Shown here one piece after another: positions 1-9,031 of a stretch of 64,000 nt of DNA. Positions within the stretch are counted from its first letter, which is position 1, and each line of letters starts with the position of its first letter. Source of the DNA: an uncultured Hyphomicrobiales bacterium (lineage in GTDB: Bacteria > Pseudomonadota > Alphaproteobacteria > Rhizobiales > Beijerinckiaceae); the NCBI GenBank assembly GCA_903824185.1, contig CAIJVU010000063.1, positions 1 to 64,000 of the forward strand, given 5' to 3'. The notes beneath the pieces are model-generated. The model made no database searches, was not told the origin of the DNA, and worked only from the letters and a program-made list of their open reading frames with translations. The position numbers and the translations under genes are program-made.

Positions 1-230
1 TTTTTCTGCTATCTATGTCAGCCCCAAAATGTATTATATTTTAAGGAGAAAAAACTGTCCCACTTTGGTATAAATATATGTTTTTATTCAATATCCTTGT
101 CCCGGCTAGGGGCACCACGCTTTTTTTGCACCTCAGCATCACAAATTTTCATGACCCATTTCAATCACGCAAGACGCATGATGTCGGCTTGGGCATTGCC
201 ACGTAAGCGATTGAAACAGAAAGTGTGACC
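1..230. other. Non-coding left edge
   Basis: No reading frame with recognisable protein features lies here. The stretch is AT-rich at its left end and becomes more mixed towards the start of the DedA-like gene. It probably carries that gene's promoter, but I see no convincing -35/-10 pair. A gene beginning left of the window could end before base 1. Confidence 0.5.
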
Positions 231-812
231 ATGCTCCGCCGCCTTTATGACTGGACTGTGGCGCTGGCCGAAAAACCCTATGCCTTATGGGCTTTGGCGC
301 TGGTGTCTTTTTTAGAGAGTTCGATTTTTCCGGTGCCGCCCGATGCGCTGTTGGCGCCCATGGCTTTGGCGCGTCCCGAACGGGCTTTTCGTTATGCGTT
401 GGTTTGCACGCTGGCCTCTGTCGCGGGCGGGGTGGCAGGCTATGCGATCGGCTCCTTGCTTTATGACAGCCTCGGTTTGTTTTTGCTGAACCTTTATGGC
501 TATGGCGGCAAGATCGAGGCGGTGAAGGCGCTTTATGCCGAATACGGGGCGTGGTTTATTCTGATCAAAGGCTTTACGCCGATCCCGTTTAAATTGGTGA
601 CCATTGTTTCGGGCTTTATGGATTATCCGCTCGCGGCCTTTGTGGGTCTGGCTTTGCTGACCCGCGGCGCGCGGTTTTTTCTGCTGGCCTTTTTGTTCAA
701 CCGCTATGGCGGTAGTCTGCGCTTGTTCATCGAGCAGCATCTGACGGCTGTGGTTTTAGGTTCGCTGATGATTATTGTTTTGGGCTTTGTTCTGGTCAGC
801 AGGTTGGTGTGA
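231..812 (+). CDS. YqaA/DedA-like VTT-domain membrane protein
   Basis: A polytopic inner-membrane protein of 193 residues. It has the hallmarks of the YqaA branch of the DedA/VTT (SNARE-associated) family: an early Glu followed by a P-V-P-P-D motif (about residues 28-38), a glycine-rich small-residue helix, and a G-F-T-P-I-P-F-K motif around residue 115 that forms a re-entrant segment in this family. DedA proteins are linked to lipid (undecaprenyl-phosphate or phospholipid) translocation and membrane homeostasis; which substrate applies here cannot be told. The ATG at 231 is preferred because it gives the common M-L-R-R-L-Y-D-W start; an in-frame GTG lies at 225. The stop overlaps the dsbB start (TGATG), so the two are translationally coupled. 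Confidence 0.85.
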   Translation: MLRRLYDWTVALAEKPYALWALALVSFLESSIFPVPPDALLAPMALARPERAFRYALVCTLASVAGGVAGYAIGSLLYDSLGLFLLNLYGYGGKIEAVKALYAEYGAWFILIKGFTPIPFKLVTIVSGFMDYPLAAFVGLALLTRGARFFLLAFLFNRYGGSLRLFIEQHLTAVVLGSLMIIVLGFVLVSRLV

Positions 813-1357
813 TGGGCAAAAGCTATTGGCGCTTGGATCGACTGGCTATGGTGTTGGTGCTGGCCTGTTTGGTGGTGGCCGTGATTGCGATTGTCTCGGC
901 GTGGTTTATCCAGCTGGTTTTGGGTATTGCGCCCTGTCCGCTGTGTCTGGAGCAAAGGCTGTCTTATTATGCGGGCATTCCGATTGCAGGCTTGTTGCTG
1001 GTCTTGTTGCGGGATGGGCGCAGGCGTTTGCTGATCAAGCCGCTCTTGCTTTTGCTGATGCTGTGTTTTGCCTTCGGGGCGGGCCTTGGCCTTTATCATG
1101 CCGGGATTGAATGGGCCTTGTGGGCCGGACCCACAGACTGTTCCGGCCAGCTCGCGCCCATGGCGGGTGCCGGTGATTTGCTGGCGCAATTGGACAAGGT
1201 CAAAGTGATCCGCTGTGATCAGGTGGCGTTTCGCCTGTTGGGGCAATCACTGGCGGTGTGGAATCTTTTGGTGGCGGGGGCGGTCACTGTCATGGCTGCC
1301 ATCGCATGGCGGGCCGAAATGTCCCGCGATCACGGCTCCAGCTCGCTGTCCCAGTAA
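812..1357 (+). CDS. dsbB: Disulfide bond formation protein B (DsbB)
   Basis: DsbB is the inner-membrane quinone reductase that reoxidises the periplasmic thiol oxidase DsbA. This 181-residue protein has four hydrophobic segments, the classic CPLC pair at residues 42-45 followed by the E-Q-R signature, and a second cysteine pair at C111 and C136 in the second periplasmic loop. Length and cysteine layout fit the family. The start ATG shares its A with the stop codon of the upstream DedA-like gene. The 3' end overlaps the convergent HNH gene by 28 bases. No dsbA is in the window, so the partner must be elsewhere. Confidence 0.93.
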   Translation: MGKSYWRLDRLAMVLVLACLVVAVIAIVSAWFIQLVLGIAPCPLCLEQRLSYYAGIPIAGLLLVLLRDGRRRLLIKPLLLLLMLCFAFGAGLGLYHAGIEWALWAGPTDCSGQLAPMAGAGDLLAQLDKVKVIRCDQVAFRLLGQSLAVWNLLVAGAVTVMAAIAWRAEMSRDHGSSSLSQ

Positions 1358-1914
1358 AGATAATCCATCCAGCTTTCATGCAGGTAATTGGGCGGGAACA
1401 ACCGGCCATTGGCATGCAGATCATGCACGCTCGGCGCATAGGGTTTTTGCAGCGGAAACATTTTGACCTGCGCGGGCAGGCGGTCGGCCTTGCGGACATT
1501 GCAAGGGGAGCAGGCCGCAACCACATTGCCCCATGTGGTCAAGCCGCCTTTCGAGCGCGGAATGACATGGTCGAAGGTGAGGTCTTCGCGCGCCCCGCAA
1601 TATTGGCAACAAAAGCGATCCCGCAAAAAGACGTTGAAGCGCGTGAAGGCGGGTTCGCGGCTCGGTTGGATGAAGGTCTTGAGCGAGACAACCGAGGGCA
1701 GGCGGATTTCAGCACCGGGAGAGCGGATGGTGCGGTCATAATGGGAGACGATATTCACGCGGTCCAGACAGACGGCTTTGATCGTATCCTGCCAGCTCCA
1801 GAGCGAAAGGGGGTAATAGCTCAACGGGCGGTAATCCGCATTGAGCACAAGCGCGGGACAGGCCTGTGGCGACACAGGCTGGGCCTGTCTAGGCTGAGCA
1901 ACGTGAATGGTCAC
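1330..1914 (-). CDS. HNH endonuclease family protein
   Basis: A 194-residue protein with a complete HNH zinc-finger nuclease core in its second half: C103-x2-C106, the D115-H116 metal-binding pair, an asparagine at 130, and C135-x2-C138-N139. The N-terminal half resembles the conserved alphaproteobacterial HNH protein family, whose biological role is not established. I place the start at GTG 1914, because a strong AAGGAGG lies 8 bases upstream of it. The longer frame to TTG 1932 would put that Shine-Dalgarno inside the coding region. The leader can fold so that the Shine-Dalgarno is paired (see the 1923-1958 entry). The 3' end overlaps dsbB on the other strand. Confidence 0.85.
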   Translation of the reverse strand: MTIHVAQPRQAQPVSPQACPALVLNADYRPLSYYPLSLWSWQDTIKAVCLDRVNIVSHYDRTIRSPGAEIRLPSVVSLKTFIQPSREPAFTRFNVFLRDRFCCQYCGAREDLTFDHVIPRSKGGLTTWGNVVAACSPCNVRKADRLPAQVKMFPLQKPYAPSVHDLHANGRLFPPNYLHESWMDYLYWDSELEP

Positions 1915-1922
1915 GCAAACGG

Positions 1923-1958
1923 CCTCCTTCAAGCGAAGGGTCGAACCCTTGAGGGAGG
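1923..1958 (-). promoter_or_regulatory. Hairpin covering the HNH gene ribosome-binding site
   Basis: On the minus strand CCTCCCTCAAG (1958-1948) faces CTTGAAGGAGG (1933-1923), giving ten pairs out of eleven around a 14-base loop. The 3' arm is the Shine-Dalgarno of the HNH gene, so folding would hide the ribosome-binding site. There is no U-run, so it is not an intrinsic terminator. The structure is read from sequence; its regulatory role is inferred. Confidence 0.45.
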
Positions 1959-2052
1959 CTGCGGGCTGCAGCTCCCGAATCGCATCTCCCCCACAGTCTA
2001 ACGGTGCTGTGACAAAAATGTGAAGCCTTCAGGTCCGGGGCAAGCCGGTTAA

Positions 2053-2928
2053 TCAGCGCGTGGGAACTGGTGTCTCGCCCCGATAATCATAAAAACCGCG
2101 TTTTGTCTTGCGGCCAAGCCAGCCAGCCTCGACATATTTGACGAGCAAGGGGCAGGGCCGGTATTTCGAGTCGGCCAGCCCTTCATGCAAAACCTGCATC
2201 ACGGACAGACAGGTATCAAGACCGATAAAGTCGGCCAGCTGCAAGGGGCCCATCGGATGATTGGCACCCAGCCGCATGGCGGTGTCGATGGCTTCCACCG
2301 AACCAACGCCCTCATAAAGCGTATAGATGGCCTCGTTGATCATCGGCAACAAGATGCGGTTGACGATAAAGGCCGGAAAATCCTCGGCCACGGTCACGGT
2401 CTTGTTCAGCTTGCTGACAAAGGTGCGGGCCGCCTCAAAGGTTTCATCCTCGGTGGCAATGCCGCGGATCAGCTCCACGAGCTGCATGCGCGGCACGGGA
2501 TTCATGAAATGGATGCCGAGGAAGCGTTCAGGCCGGTCGGTGACAGAGGCCAGACGCGTGATGGAAATCGAGGATGTATTGGAGGCGATGACAGCCTTTT
2601 TGCCGATCACTTTGCACAGATTGATGAAAATCTGTTTTTTGACGCTTTCGTTTTCGGTCGCCGCCTCGATGATGATGTCGCAATCATCGAGATCTTCCAG
2701 ATTGGGGGCGCTGTTGATCAAGGCAAGCTGGGCTTGGCGGGCCGCTTCATCCATGCTGCCTTTGGCAATCAGGCGCGACAAATTGCCGTTGATGGTGGCA
2801 AGACCGGCATTGATCCGTTCGGCGCTGATATCATGCATGAGCACTTCAAAACCGGATGCTGCGCAAACCTGAGCAATCCCATTGCCCATTTGACCCGCAC
2901 CGATAAGACCGACCTTGCGAATTTCCAT
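2053..2928 (-). CDS. 3-hydroxybutyryl-CoA dehydrogenase
   Basis: An NAD(P)-dependent 3-hydroxyacyl-CoA dehydrogenase of 291 residues that interconverts acetoacetyl-CoA and 3-hydroxybutyryl-CoA. The N-terminal Rossmann fold has G-A-G-Q-M-G at 10-15. The catalytic residues expected for the family are visible: S-N-T-S-S at 116-120, H140 in H-F-M-N-P-V-P, E152, and N190 ahead of the C-terminal helical domain. It is the last gene of a minus-strand run after etfB and etfA, an arrangement common in alphaproteobacteria that links it to fatty-acid/butyrate oxidation or polyhydroxybutyrate metabolism. Substrate chain length is inferred from length and family, not tested. Confidence 0.93.
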   Translation of the reverse strand: MEIRKVGLIGAGQMGNGIAQVCAASGFEVLMHDISAERINAGLATINGNLSRLIAKGSMDEAARQAQLALINSAPNLEDLDDCDIIIEAATENESVKKQIFINLCKVIGKKAVIASNTSSISITRLASVTDRPERFLGIHFMNPVPRMQLVELIRGIATEDETFEAARTFVSKLNKTVTVAEDFPAFIVNRILLPMINEAIYTLYEGVGSVEAIDTAMRLGANHPMGPLQLADFIGLDTCLSVMQVLHEGLADSKYRPCPLLVKYVEAGWLGRKTKRGFYDYRGETPVPTR

Positions 2929-2975
2929 CGAACTCTTCCTGCTGCCTGTTACAACGTCCCCAGTTTCCGTCGCCT

Positions 2976-3914
2976 CTAGGCGCCGGTCAATGCTTTGTGC
3001 AAGTCAGGCAACACCGTGTAAAGGTCGGCGACCAGACCATAATCGGCGACCTGAAAAATCGGCGCCTCCTCGTCCTTGTTGATGGCAACAATGACTTTCG
3101 AATCCTTCATGCCTGCCAAATGCTGGATCGCACCCGAAATGCCGACGGCAATGTAAAGATCAGGCGCAACGACTTTGCCGGTCTGTCCGACCTGCCAGTC
3201 ATTGGGGGCATAGCCCGCATCAACGGCGGCGCGTGACGCCCCCATCGCCGCACCCAAGGCATCAGCCACAGGCTCCAGATAGGTTTTGAAGTTTTCGGCA
3301 TTTTGCATCGCACGACCGCCGGAAATGATGATCTTGGCGGAGGTGAGTTCGGGCCGGTCTGATTTCGACAAGGCCTCGCCGGAAAACTGCGACAAAGCGC
3401 CGGATTGGGACACTGTTACAGTTTCTACCGGAGCTGATCCGCCGGTGCCTGCGGCCGCGAAAGAGGCCGTGCGCACCGTGATGACTTTGATGGCATCGCT
3501 GGACTGCACCGTCTGGATCGCATTGCCCGCATAGATCGGACGCTCGAATGTATCGGGCCCATGCACTGCGGTGATGTCGGAAATCTGCATGGAGTCAATC
3601 AAAGCCGCAACGCGCGGCATGATATTCTTGCCATTGCTGGTGGAGGGGGCAACCAATGCGCCGTAATCCTTGGCATGGGCTGCAATCAAGGCAGCCACAG
3701 GCTCGGCAAGCTGATGGGCCAGCGAGGCATCATCGGCCAACAAAACCTTGGCCACACCGTCAAGCGTTGCCGCTGCATCGGCAGCAGCGCGGGCCTGATG
3801 TCCTGCAACCAGAATATGGACAGGCGCACCCAAAGCCTTGGCAGCGGTCAGCGCTTTGTGGGTGGCATCTTTGAGACCCGACGCGTCATGTTCGGCAATC
3901 AGCAGTGTGGTCAT
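2976..3914 (-). CDS. etfA: Electron transfer flavoprotein alpha subunit
   Basis: EtfA binds the FAD that carries electrons from acyl-CoA dehydrogenases to the ubiquinone pool through ETF-ubiquinone oxidoreductase. The 312-residue protein has the N-terminal alpha/beta domain and the conserved C-terminal FAD domain: G-G-R-A-M at about 200, Q-V-G-Q-T-G-K-V-V near 245, then G-I-S-G-A-I-Q-H and V-A-I-N-K-D. The start codon overlaps the etfB stop by 4 bases (ATGA), so the two subunits are translated together, as expected for an obligate heterodimer. Confidence 0.96.
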   Translation of the reverse strand: MTTLLIAEHDASGLKDATHKALTAAKALGAPVHILVAGHQARAAADAAATLDGVAKVLLADDASLAHQLAEPVAALIAAHAKDYGALVAPSTSNGKNIMPRVAALIDSMQISDITAVHGPDTFERPIYAGNAIQTVQSSDAIKVITVRTASFAAAGTGGSAPVETVTVSQSGALSQFSGEALSKSDRPELTSAKIIISGGRAMQNAENFKTYLEPVADALGAAMGASRAAVDAGYAPNDWQVGQTGKVVAPDLYIAVGISGAIQHLAGMKDSKVIVAINKDEEAPIFQVADYGLVADLYTVLPDLHKALTGA

Positions 3915-4663
3915 GACAGCACTCCCGCTTCGTTTTTCAATTTATCAACCAGTTCAGCAACAGAACCCACTTTGACACCGGCTTTACGGCCCGCAGGTTC
4001 AGCTGTTTTCAGCACTTTCAGACGCGGCGTTATATCCACGCCGAAGCTTTCGACTGCCTTCTCGTCAATCGGCTTTTTCTTGGCCTTCATGATATTGGGC
4101 AGGCTCGCATAACGCGGCTCGTTCAAACGCAAATCGGTGGTAACAATGGCAGGCAGCGACAGGTTGACGGTTTGCAAGCCGCCGTCTACTTCGCGGGTCA
4201 CAGCCACATGGCCGTCAGCCAGCTCGACTTTGGAGGCAAATGTGCCCTGACCCCAGCCGAGCATCGCCGCCAGCATCTGGCCGGTGGCATTGCTGTCATC
4301 GTCAATCGCCTGTTTGCCAAGCACAACCAAAGATGGATTTTCTTCAGCGATCACGGCCTTAAGCAATTTGGCAACCGCCAAAGGCTCAACCGGCGCATCG
4401 GTTTTGATGAGGATGCCGCGATCCGCGCCCATGGCCAAGGCCGTGCGGATGGTTTCCGCCGCCTGTGCGGGCCCGATGGAAACAATGATGATTTCTTCGG
4501 CTTTGCCGGCTTCTTTCAGCCGCAGGGCCTCTTCGACGGCGATTTCATCAAAGGGGTTCATCGACATTTTGACATTGGCGAGTTCAACGCCGGAGCCGTC
4601 CGCTTTCACGCGAATTTTTACGTTGTAGTCAACCACCCGTTTCACGGGAACAAGAATTTTCAT
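3911..4663 (-). CDS. etfB: Electron transfer flavoprotein beta subunit
   Basis: EtfB partners EtfA and holds the AMP of the ETF heterodimer. The protein begins with the family-typical M-K-I-L-V-P-V-K-R and continues with the [11 protein letters not shown] signature segment near residue 38. Its 250 residues match the usual length. A GTG at 4672 would add three residues (M-C-G), but the ATG at 4663 agrees with the family start. Upstream, between this gene and the adenosyltransferase gene, an inverted repeat pairs CAGGGC with GCCCTG around 4697-4728; it has no U-run and its role is unknown. Confidence 0.95.
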   Translation of the reverse strand: MKILVPVKRVVDYNVKIRVKADGSGVELANVKMSMNPFDEIAVEEALRLKEAGKAEEIIIVSIGPAQAAETIRTALAMGADRGILIKTDAPVEPLAVAKLLKAVIAEENPSLVVLGKQAIDDDSNATGQMLAAMLGWGQGTFASKVELADGHVAVTREVDGGLQTVNLSLPAIVTTDLRLNEPRYASLPNIMKAKKKPIDEKAVESFGVDITPRLKVLKTAEPAGRKAGVKVGSVAELVDKLKNEAGVLS

Positions 4664-4809
4664 TCCGCACACCTTTTGTCGGCTTAACGATCATTTATCA
4701 GGGCGTTGCGAACCTAAAGCCCTGACTTCGGACTTGTCAACGCAGGTAAAAGTCTATTTCCGCTTTCTCAAGCGCGATGCGGTCTTTTAAAGGCAGACCG
4801 GATGCGATC

Positions 4810-5391
4810 CTAGCGGGTGGCTCCGGGAACCCAGAGCACATCGCCTTTGCCTTTTCCGTTGACGTAGCGGGAGGCCACAAACAGAAAATCCGACAGGCGG
4901 TTGATGTAGCGCAGCGCGGCGGCACCAATTTTTTCATCGGGATCTTGAGCTAATTCCACCATAATCCGCTCCGCGCGGCGGCAAATCGTGCGTGCCAGAT
5001 GCAAATGGGCCGCGGCCGCCGTTCCGCCGGGCAGAACAAAGGAGTTCAGCGGGCTTAATTCGGCATTCAGCTGGTCGATTTCATTTTCAAGACGTTCGAC
5101 TTGCGCCGGAATCATGCGCAAAGGCTCGTAAGGCAGCGGTTCGACGGTTTCAGGCGTGCATAAATCAGCACCCAAATCGAACAAGTCATTTTGGATTCGG
5201 CCCAACATTTGATCGACCAGCGGGTCTTGGGCCCCTGTGTAAAGCCGTACCATGCCGATGGCGGCATTGGTCTCGTCGACGGTGCCGAAGGCGTCAATGC
5301 GCAGATCATGTTTGGACCGACGCTCGCCGGTGCCCAGACCTGTCGTGCCGTCATCGCCGGTGCGGGTATAGATTTTGTTGAGTTTGATCAT
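4810..5391 (-). CDS. PduO-type cob(I)alamin adenosyltransferase
   Basis: This enzyme transfers the adenosyl group of ATP to cob(I)alamin or its precursor to make adenosylcobalamin. The 193-residue protein has the PduO-family ATP-binding start Y-T-R-T-G-D-D-G-T-T (residues 8-17), the D-A-x-G-x-V-D-E motif near 33-40, an R-R-A-E-R segment and the N-R-L-S-D-x-L-F-V motif near the C-terminus. Standing next to etfBA and a 3-hydroxyacyl-CoA dehydrogenase, it could serve B12-dependent methylmalonyl-CoA mutase or similar. The window also has cobS and cobT at 42.6-45.6 kb, far away. Confidence 0.93.
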   Translation of the reverse strand: MIKLNKIYTRTGDDGTTGLGTGERRSKHDLRIDAFGTVDETNAAIGMVRLYTGAQDPLVDQMLGRIQNDLFDLGADLCTPETVEPLPYEPLRMIPAQVERLENEIDQLNAELSPLNSFVLPGGTAAAAHLHLARTICRRAERIMVELAQDPDEKIGAAALRYINRLSDFLFVASRYVNGKGKGDVLWVPGATR

Positions 5392-5401
5392 CGCTTTCGG
5401 G

Positions 5402-5950
5402 TCAGAAACTATAGCCGAGGCGCAGACCCATATTGGTCAGACCGCGATTACGCTCACAAAATCCGGCATTGGAGGCATGTTCGATGGTGGCCAGAAGGCT
5501 CAGATTGCTGCTGAAGCGGTACCCTAAAGAGCCTGACTCTCGGAAGGCTGCGGAGCAACCCATGGCATTGCGGCCTTGCACAAGTGTATTGCCGGTTTTG
5601 CCGTTGTTGAGATCACCCCCGAAAGAGGCTTCCACAAACAAGGTTTTGGTCAGGTCATAATCCCAGGTCAGGCCGGTATAGCCATGGCTGGTTTTGCCAG
5701 CCGTATTGATGGTGGCCCCCAAATGCAGCCGCGGCACCAAGATTTGCCAAGAACCGGCATTGATGGGCAGGCGCGGGGAAAGCATTTCGGCATTGATATC
5801 TGCGGAGCCTTTTTCGGGGCTGACGGGATCATGGGCAAAAACACCACCGCGCAATTCATAGCGGTTGAAGGCATCTTGCGCCTGTGCGGCACCCACATTC
5901 ATGATCAAAAGGCCGGTTAAAAAGGCCGAAGCAAGGGAAAACGCGCGCAT
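5402..5950 (-). CDS. PagL-like outer-membrane protein (acyloxyacyl hydrolase family)
   Basis: A 182-residue protein with an N-terminal signal peptide ending at A-Q-A (about residue 24) and a C-terminal beta-barrel strand ending G-Y-S-F. This architecture fits the lipid A 3-O-deacylase PagL family. The H158-A-S160-N161-A motif matches the catalytic His-x-Ser-Asn of PagL. The glutamate that completes the triad in the Pseudomonas enzyme would fall near residue 172, where this protein has Thr, so activity cannot be assumed. It sits 10 bases upstream of the adenosyltransferase gene, with no obvious metabolic link. Confidence 0.75.
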   Translation of the reverse strand: MRAFSLASAFLTGLLIMNVGAAQAQDAFNRYELRGGVFAHDPVSPEKGSADINAEMLSPRLPINAGSWQILVPRLHLGATINTAGKTSHGYTGLTWDYDLTKTLFVEASFGGDLNNGKTGNTLVQGRNAMGCSAAFRESGSLGYRFSSNLSLLATIEHASNAGFCERNRGLTNMGLRLGYSF

Positions 5951-6099
5951 CAGATATTATCCTTGGAGGCTGTCAGTCCTGTATCGCAATAGTCTCTCTT
6001 ATCGCATGGCTTGGCCTTGAAAGAAAGGCGCTATTTGGGGCCTCTCAGGCTAGACCGCTATCAATTGCCCCGAACAAGTGGCTTTTTTTGACCGAACAT

Positions 6100-6309
6100 T
6101 CAGAGCGAACGCAAATAAAGCAGACCCATGGCAATGATAATGGTGACAAATTGCACCAAAACGCGCATCCGCATGAGTTTTTGCGAGGTATTGGGGCTGC
6201 CGCCGCGCATCATATTGAGCAAGCCGAACAGCAAAATCACCGCAACACTTGCGGCCGCAAAAGGTAAAAGTCCATCAATGAAGGCCACGGTTTCTATCTC
6301 CTGATCCAT
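6100..6309 (-). CDS. HIG1-like twin-transmembrane protein
   Basis: A 69-residue protein with two hydrophobic helices (about 9-30 and 48-66) separated by a short basic stretch rich in Arg, Lys and Met. The pattern fits the HIG1 domain family, whose mitochondrial members associate with respiratory supercomplexes and cytochrome oxidase. In alphaproteobacteria such small genes are often found close to a cobalamin adenosyltransferase and etfBA, as here. The function in bacteria is not established. Confidence 0.75.
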   Translation of the reverse strand: MDQEIETVAFIDGLLPFAAASVAVILLFGLLNMMRGGSPNTSQKLMRMRVLVQFVTIIIAMGLLYLRSL

Positions 6310-6402
6310 CGTCTTGAGCTGAGAAAAGACGGACGGAATTCCTATTCATCACCGGCAAAGACAAGATCATAGGCTTTAAAACCACCCGTTCAAGGGCGGG
6401 GC

Positions 6403-8961
6403 TCAGGGTTTGGCATTGAGACCATCCGATTGCAAGAGCCGTTTGAGATAATCCATCTCGGCTTGCGGGCGATCCATCTCGCCCAGCCTCCGTCTGAGCT
6501 CTTCCAATAAAGCGCGGGCGCGCTGTTCGGGTGCGGATTGCAGGCCGTCGCCTTGCATGCGCGCGCGGTCATTGCTGCCTTGTGAGGGTAAGGGGCGACC
6601 TAAGGGATCGCGTCCATTGCTGTTTTGCCCATTGTCCCCCTGACCGTTTTGCCGGTCTGCTTCCTCCTGATTTTGGCCGGTATCGCCGTCCCCGTTTTGT
6701 TGCCGCAAATATTTGGCCAGTTGATCCGCCCCCTGACGCAAGCCTTGAATGGCGCGATTTTGGGCGTCGAGCGCGTCGCTGTCCTGCCCCTGTTTCAAAG
6801 CCTCTTCGGCTTCCCGCATGGCACTATCAGCGTCGGCAAAACCATCTTGATCAGCCCCGTTTTGCTGCATGCCCTGCCGCAGGGCGTCGAGTTTATCGCG
6901 CAATGCTTTTTGGTTGTTTTCAAGATCGGACAGTGGCCCATCCGGATCCGCTTTTTGCTCTGATCGCGGACGTTGACGGTCTTGCTGGCGCTCCAGACCT
7001 TCGCGATAGGTTTTGTCACGCAGATTTTGCTGGTCGCGGGTCATATCCTGCAAGGCCCCCAATGCGCGCTGTTGGTCAGAGGGCGACGCTTGACCATCGG
7101 GGCGGGCGGTTTGCAGGTTGCGGGTGATCTGGCGCAATTGCTCCAACAGGCGCAGAGCTTCTTCCTGATCACCCCGTTGCATGGCCTGATCCAATTTGTC
7201 CATCAAGGCGCTGAGATCTTGGGGCGTGATCGTTTGCCCGCCCTCCCGTTTTGACAAGTCGTTTTGGGAGGGATCTTGCTTGCGCATTTGATCGGTCAGG
7301 GCCAGCAATAAGCGGTTCATGGCTTGGCGAACCGCCTCGCTTAATTGCTTCAATTCATGTGCGGGGGCTTCGCGTGCGATGGCTTCTTTTAAGGCCGCTT
7401 GCGCTGCTTGCAGGGCCTTTTGCGCATCATCGGATCCTTCCGTTTCGATCATCACCGCCATGTCCCATAACCACTGGGCGGTTTCGATCAAACGCGCTTT
7501 ATCAGCGGGACGCGATAACCAGCGCCGCGCCCTGTTTAATCCGAGATAGGGTCCAAATTGCGGAGTGAACAAATCCGGCGCAACCATCAAAGCCTCCAGC
7601 GCCATCAGAACCTTTTTTTGCTGATGCGGCGCACGAACAAGAAGTTTGCGTTGTTCATCCAGTGCACGCGCCAGAGGATGCGTAAAAAGCCGTTGCGGTA
7701 GAGTGAAACGGAAAGTTTCGCTCAGGCCGTTTTGTTGCACATCATCGTGCACACTCAAACGGGCTTCCACCGTTAATCCGCTCCATAAATGCTCCTCATA
7801 CCCCAATGGCTGTTTTGTCTCGCCACGGCGTTGATCGGGCATAAAGCTCAGGGCAGCGCGTGGGGGGTCGAGCAAGGGGGGATGGCGGATGATCTGCCCG
7901 TCTTCCACGATGCCGGTGATGTCGACAAAGCCTTGGGCTATGCCATAATCATCCTGCCAGCCATAGGTGATCAACAGGGATTCTTGTCCCTCTGCCACAG
8001 GGGCTTTGATCAGTTTGATGGTCGGTGGCTTATCGGCAAGGGCTGTGAAGTGAAAGTCCACGCTCCGGCGTCCAAGCAAGGCCACTTGAAGTTGGGCATC
8101 ACCACTGATCTTGAAACGTAAATCCTGCTCGTGTTGTGACGTATTTTGATCGTTCGGGATCAGCACCAAGGGGCCCTTGATCGTCGTGCTGATCGTGTCG
8201 CCGCCAGAGCGGCGTAAGACGAGGACTGACCCTGTCGGGACTGTGTAAAGAGGCTGGTCGCCGTCCTTGAATGTTGCGAGATCCAGTATGATCGGCGCTA
8301 TCTGGGTATAGGCGGGCGGGTCGATCCAGCCATCTTCGCGCAAGGCGATGGTGTTTGTGTGCGACCATTGAAAAGAGGTGGCCGCCCAAAGCCGTTCTGG
8401 CCGCTCGGCGCCGGCGGCAAAAAAACCGGTGACCAGAATAAGCACGGCCAAATGCCTGAGAGCACAAGGATCCAAGCGGCTCATGATGATGCGTGGTGGC
8501 GCGCATGAAAGCTGCATGATCGAGGCCGCCAGTTGCGCACGGTGTTTTTGCCACAACGCTTCGGTCAGCGGGTCATTGGCAGAAAGCGCCAATGGATCGC
8601 CAAAGCTGCTGGCGGGGCGGTTTTTGAAATCCTGATCAAGGCGAAACAGGGCGTCGCGCTTGGATGGCCATTGCAGCAGTCCTTGACGGGCGCGCAAGGC
8701 CAAGCCGATCATCAAGAGGGTTGCCAAGAGGCCGATCAGGATTGCGCTGCCATTCCATGGCGTAGGCAGAATCAAAAACAAGCCAAGCCAAATCAATCCC
8801 AAAAGACCGATCCAAAGGCTCAAAAGCAAAAGAGCGGGCGGGCAAAAAAACTCAATGGCCAGCGTCACACGCGACAGCTGCGACAACCACGCCAGCCTCT
8901 GCTGGGCAGCGTGGTCAGACGTCTTCTGCGTCATCGTCAGCTGTTTTTCAGACACGCCCAA
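6403..8961 (-). CDS. TIGR02302/DUF4175-type membrane-anchored protein
   Basis: An 852-residue protein of unknown function, common in alphaproteobacteria. Two strong transmembrane segments lie at about 36-66 and 71-90 and a third near 165-180. They are followed by a probable periplasmic region with beta-rich character and a long C-terminal part (about 470 onward) dominated by Gln, Asp, Glu, Ala and Arg. That tail has coiled-coil heptads and strongly Gln/Asn/Gly-rich stretches near 690-810. It is the last gene in the argH – lipoprotein – lysA run. Its position suggests a link to cell envelope or diaminopimelate supply, but that is inference only. M10 is an alternative start. Confidence 0.8.
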   Translation of the reverse strand: MGVSEKQLTMTQKTSDHAAQQRLAWLSQLSRVTLAIEFFCPPALLLLSLWIGLLGLIWLGLFLILPTPWNGSAILIGLLATLLMIGLALRARQGLLQWPSKRDALFRLDQDFKNRPASSFGDPLALSANDPLTEALWQKHRAQLAASIMQLSCAPPRIIMSRLDPCALRHLAVLILVTGFFAAGAERPERLWAATSFQWSHTNTIALREDGWIDPPAYTQIAPIILDLATFKDGDQPLYTVPTGSVLVLRRSGGDTISTTIKGPLVLIPNDQNTSQHEQDLRFKISGDAQLQVALLGRRSVDFHFTALADKPPTIKLIKAPVAEGQESLLITYGWQDDYGIAQGFVDITGIVEDGQIIRHPPLLDPPRAALSFMPDQRRGETKQPLGYEEHLWSGLTVEARLSVHDDVQQNGLSETFRFTLPQRLFTHPLARALDEQRKLLVRAPHQQKKVLMALEALMVAPDLFTPQFGPYLGLNRARRWLSRPADKARLIETAQWLWDMAVMIETEGSDDAQKALQAAQAALKEAIAREAPAHELKQLSEAVRQAMNRLLLALTDQMRKQDPSQNDLSKREGGQTITPQDLSALMDKLDQAMQRGDQEEALRLLEQLRQITRNLQTARPDGQASPSDQQRALGALQDMTRDQQNLRDKTYREGLERQQDRQRPRSEQKADPDGPLSDLENNQKALRDKLDALRQGMQQNGADQDGFADADSAMREAEEALKQGQDSDALDAQNRAIQGLRQGADQLAKYLRQQNGDGDTGQNQEEADRQNGQGDNGQNSNGRDPLGRPLPSQGSNDRARMQGDGLQSAPEQRARALLEELRRRLGEMDRPQAEMDYLKRLLQSDGLNAKP

Positions 8962-9031
8962 AAATCCCTCGCAAAACGAGATTTGTTTTTAGCACGCCGA
9001 TTGCAAACCCGTCATAAAAAAGAACGAGGGA

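Noticed and set aside
2185-2979. 264-codon plus-strand open frame opposite the 3-hydroxybutyryl-CoA dehydrogenase gene
   Set aside because: Fully antisense to a well-supported enzyme gene and without protein signature.
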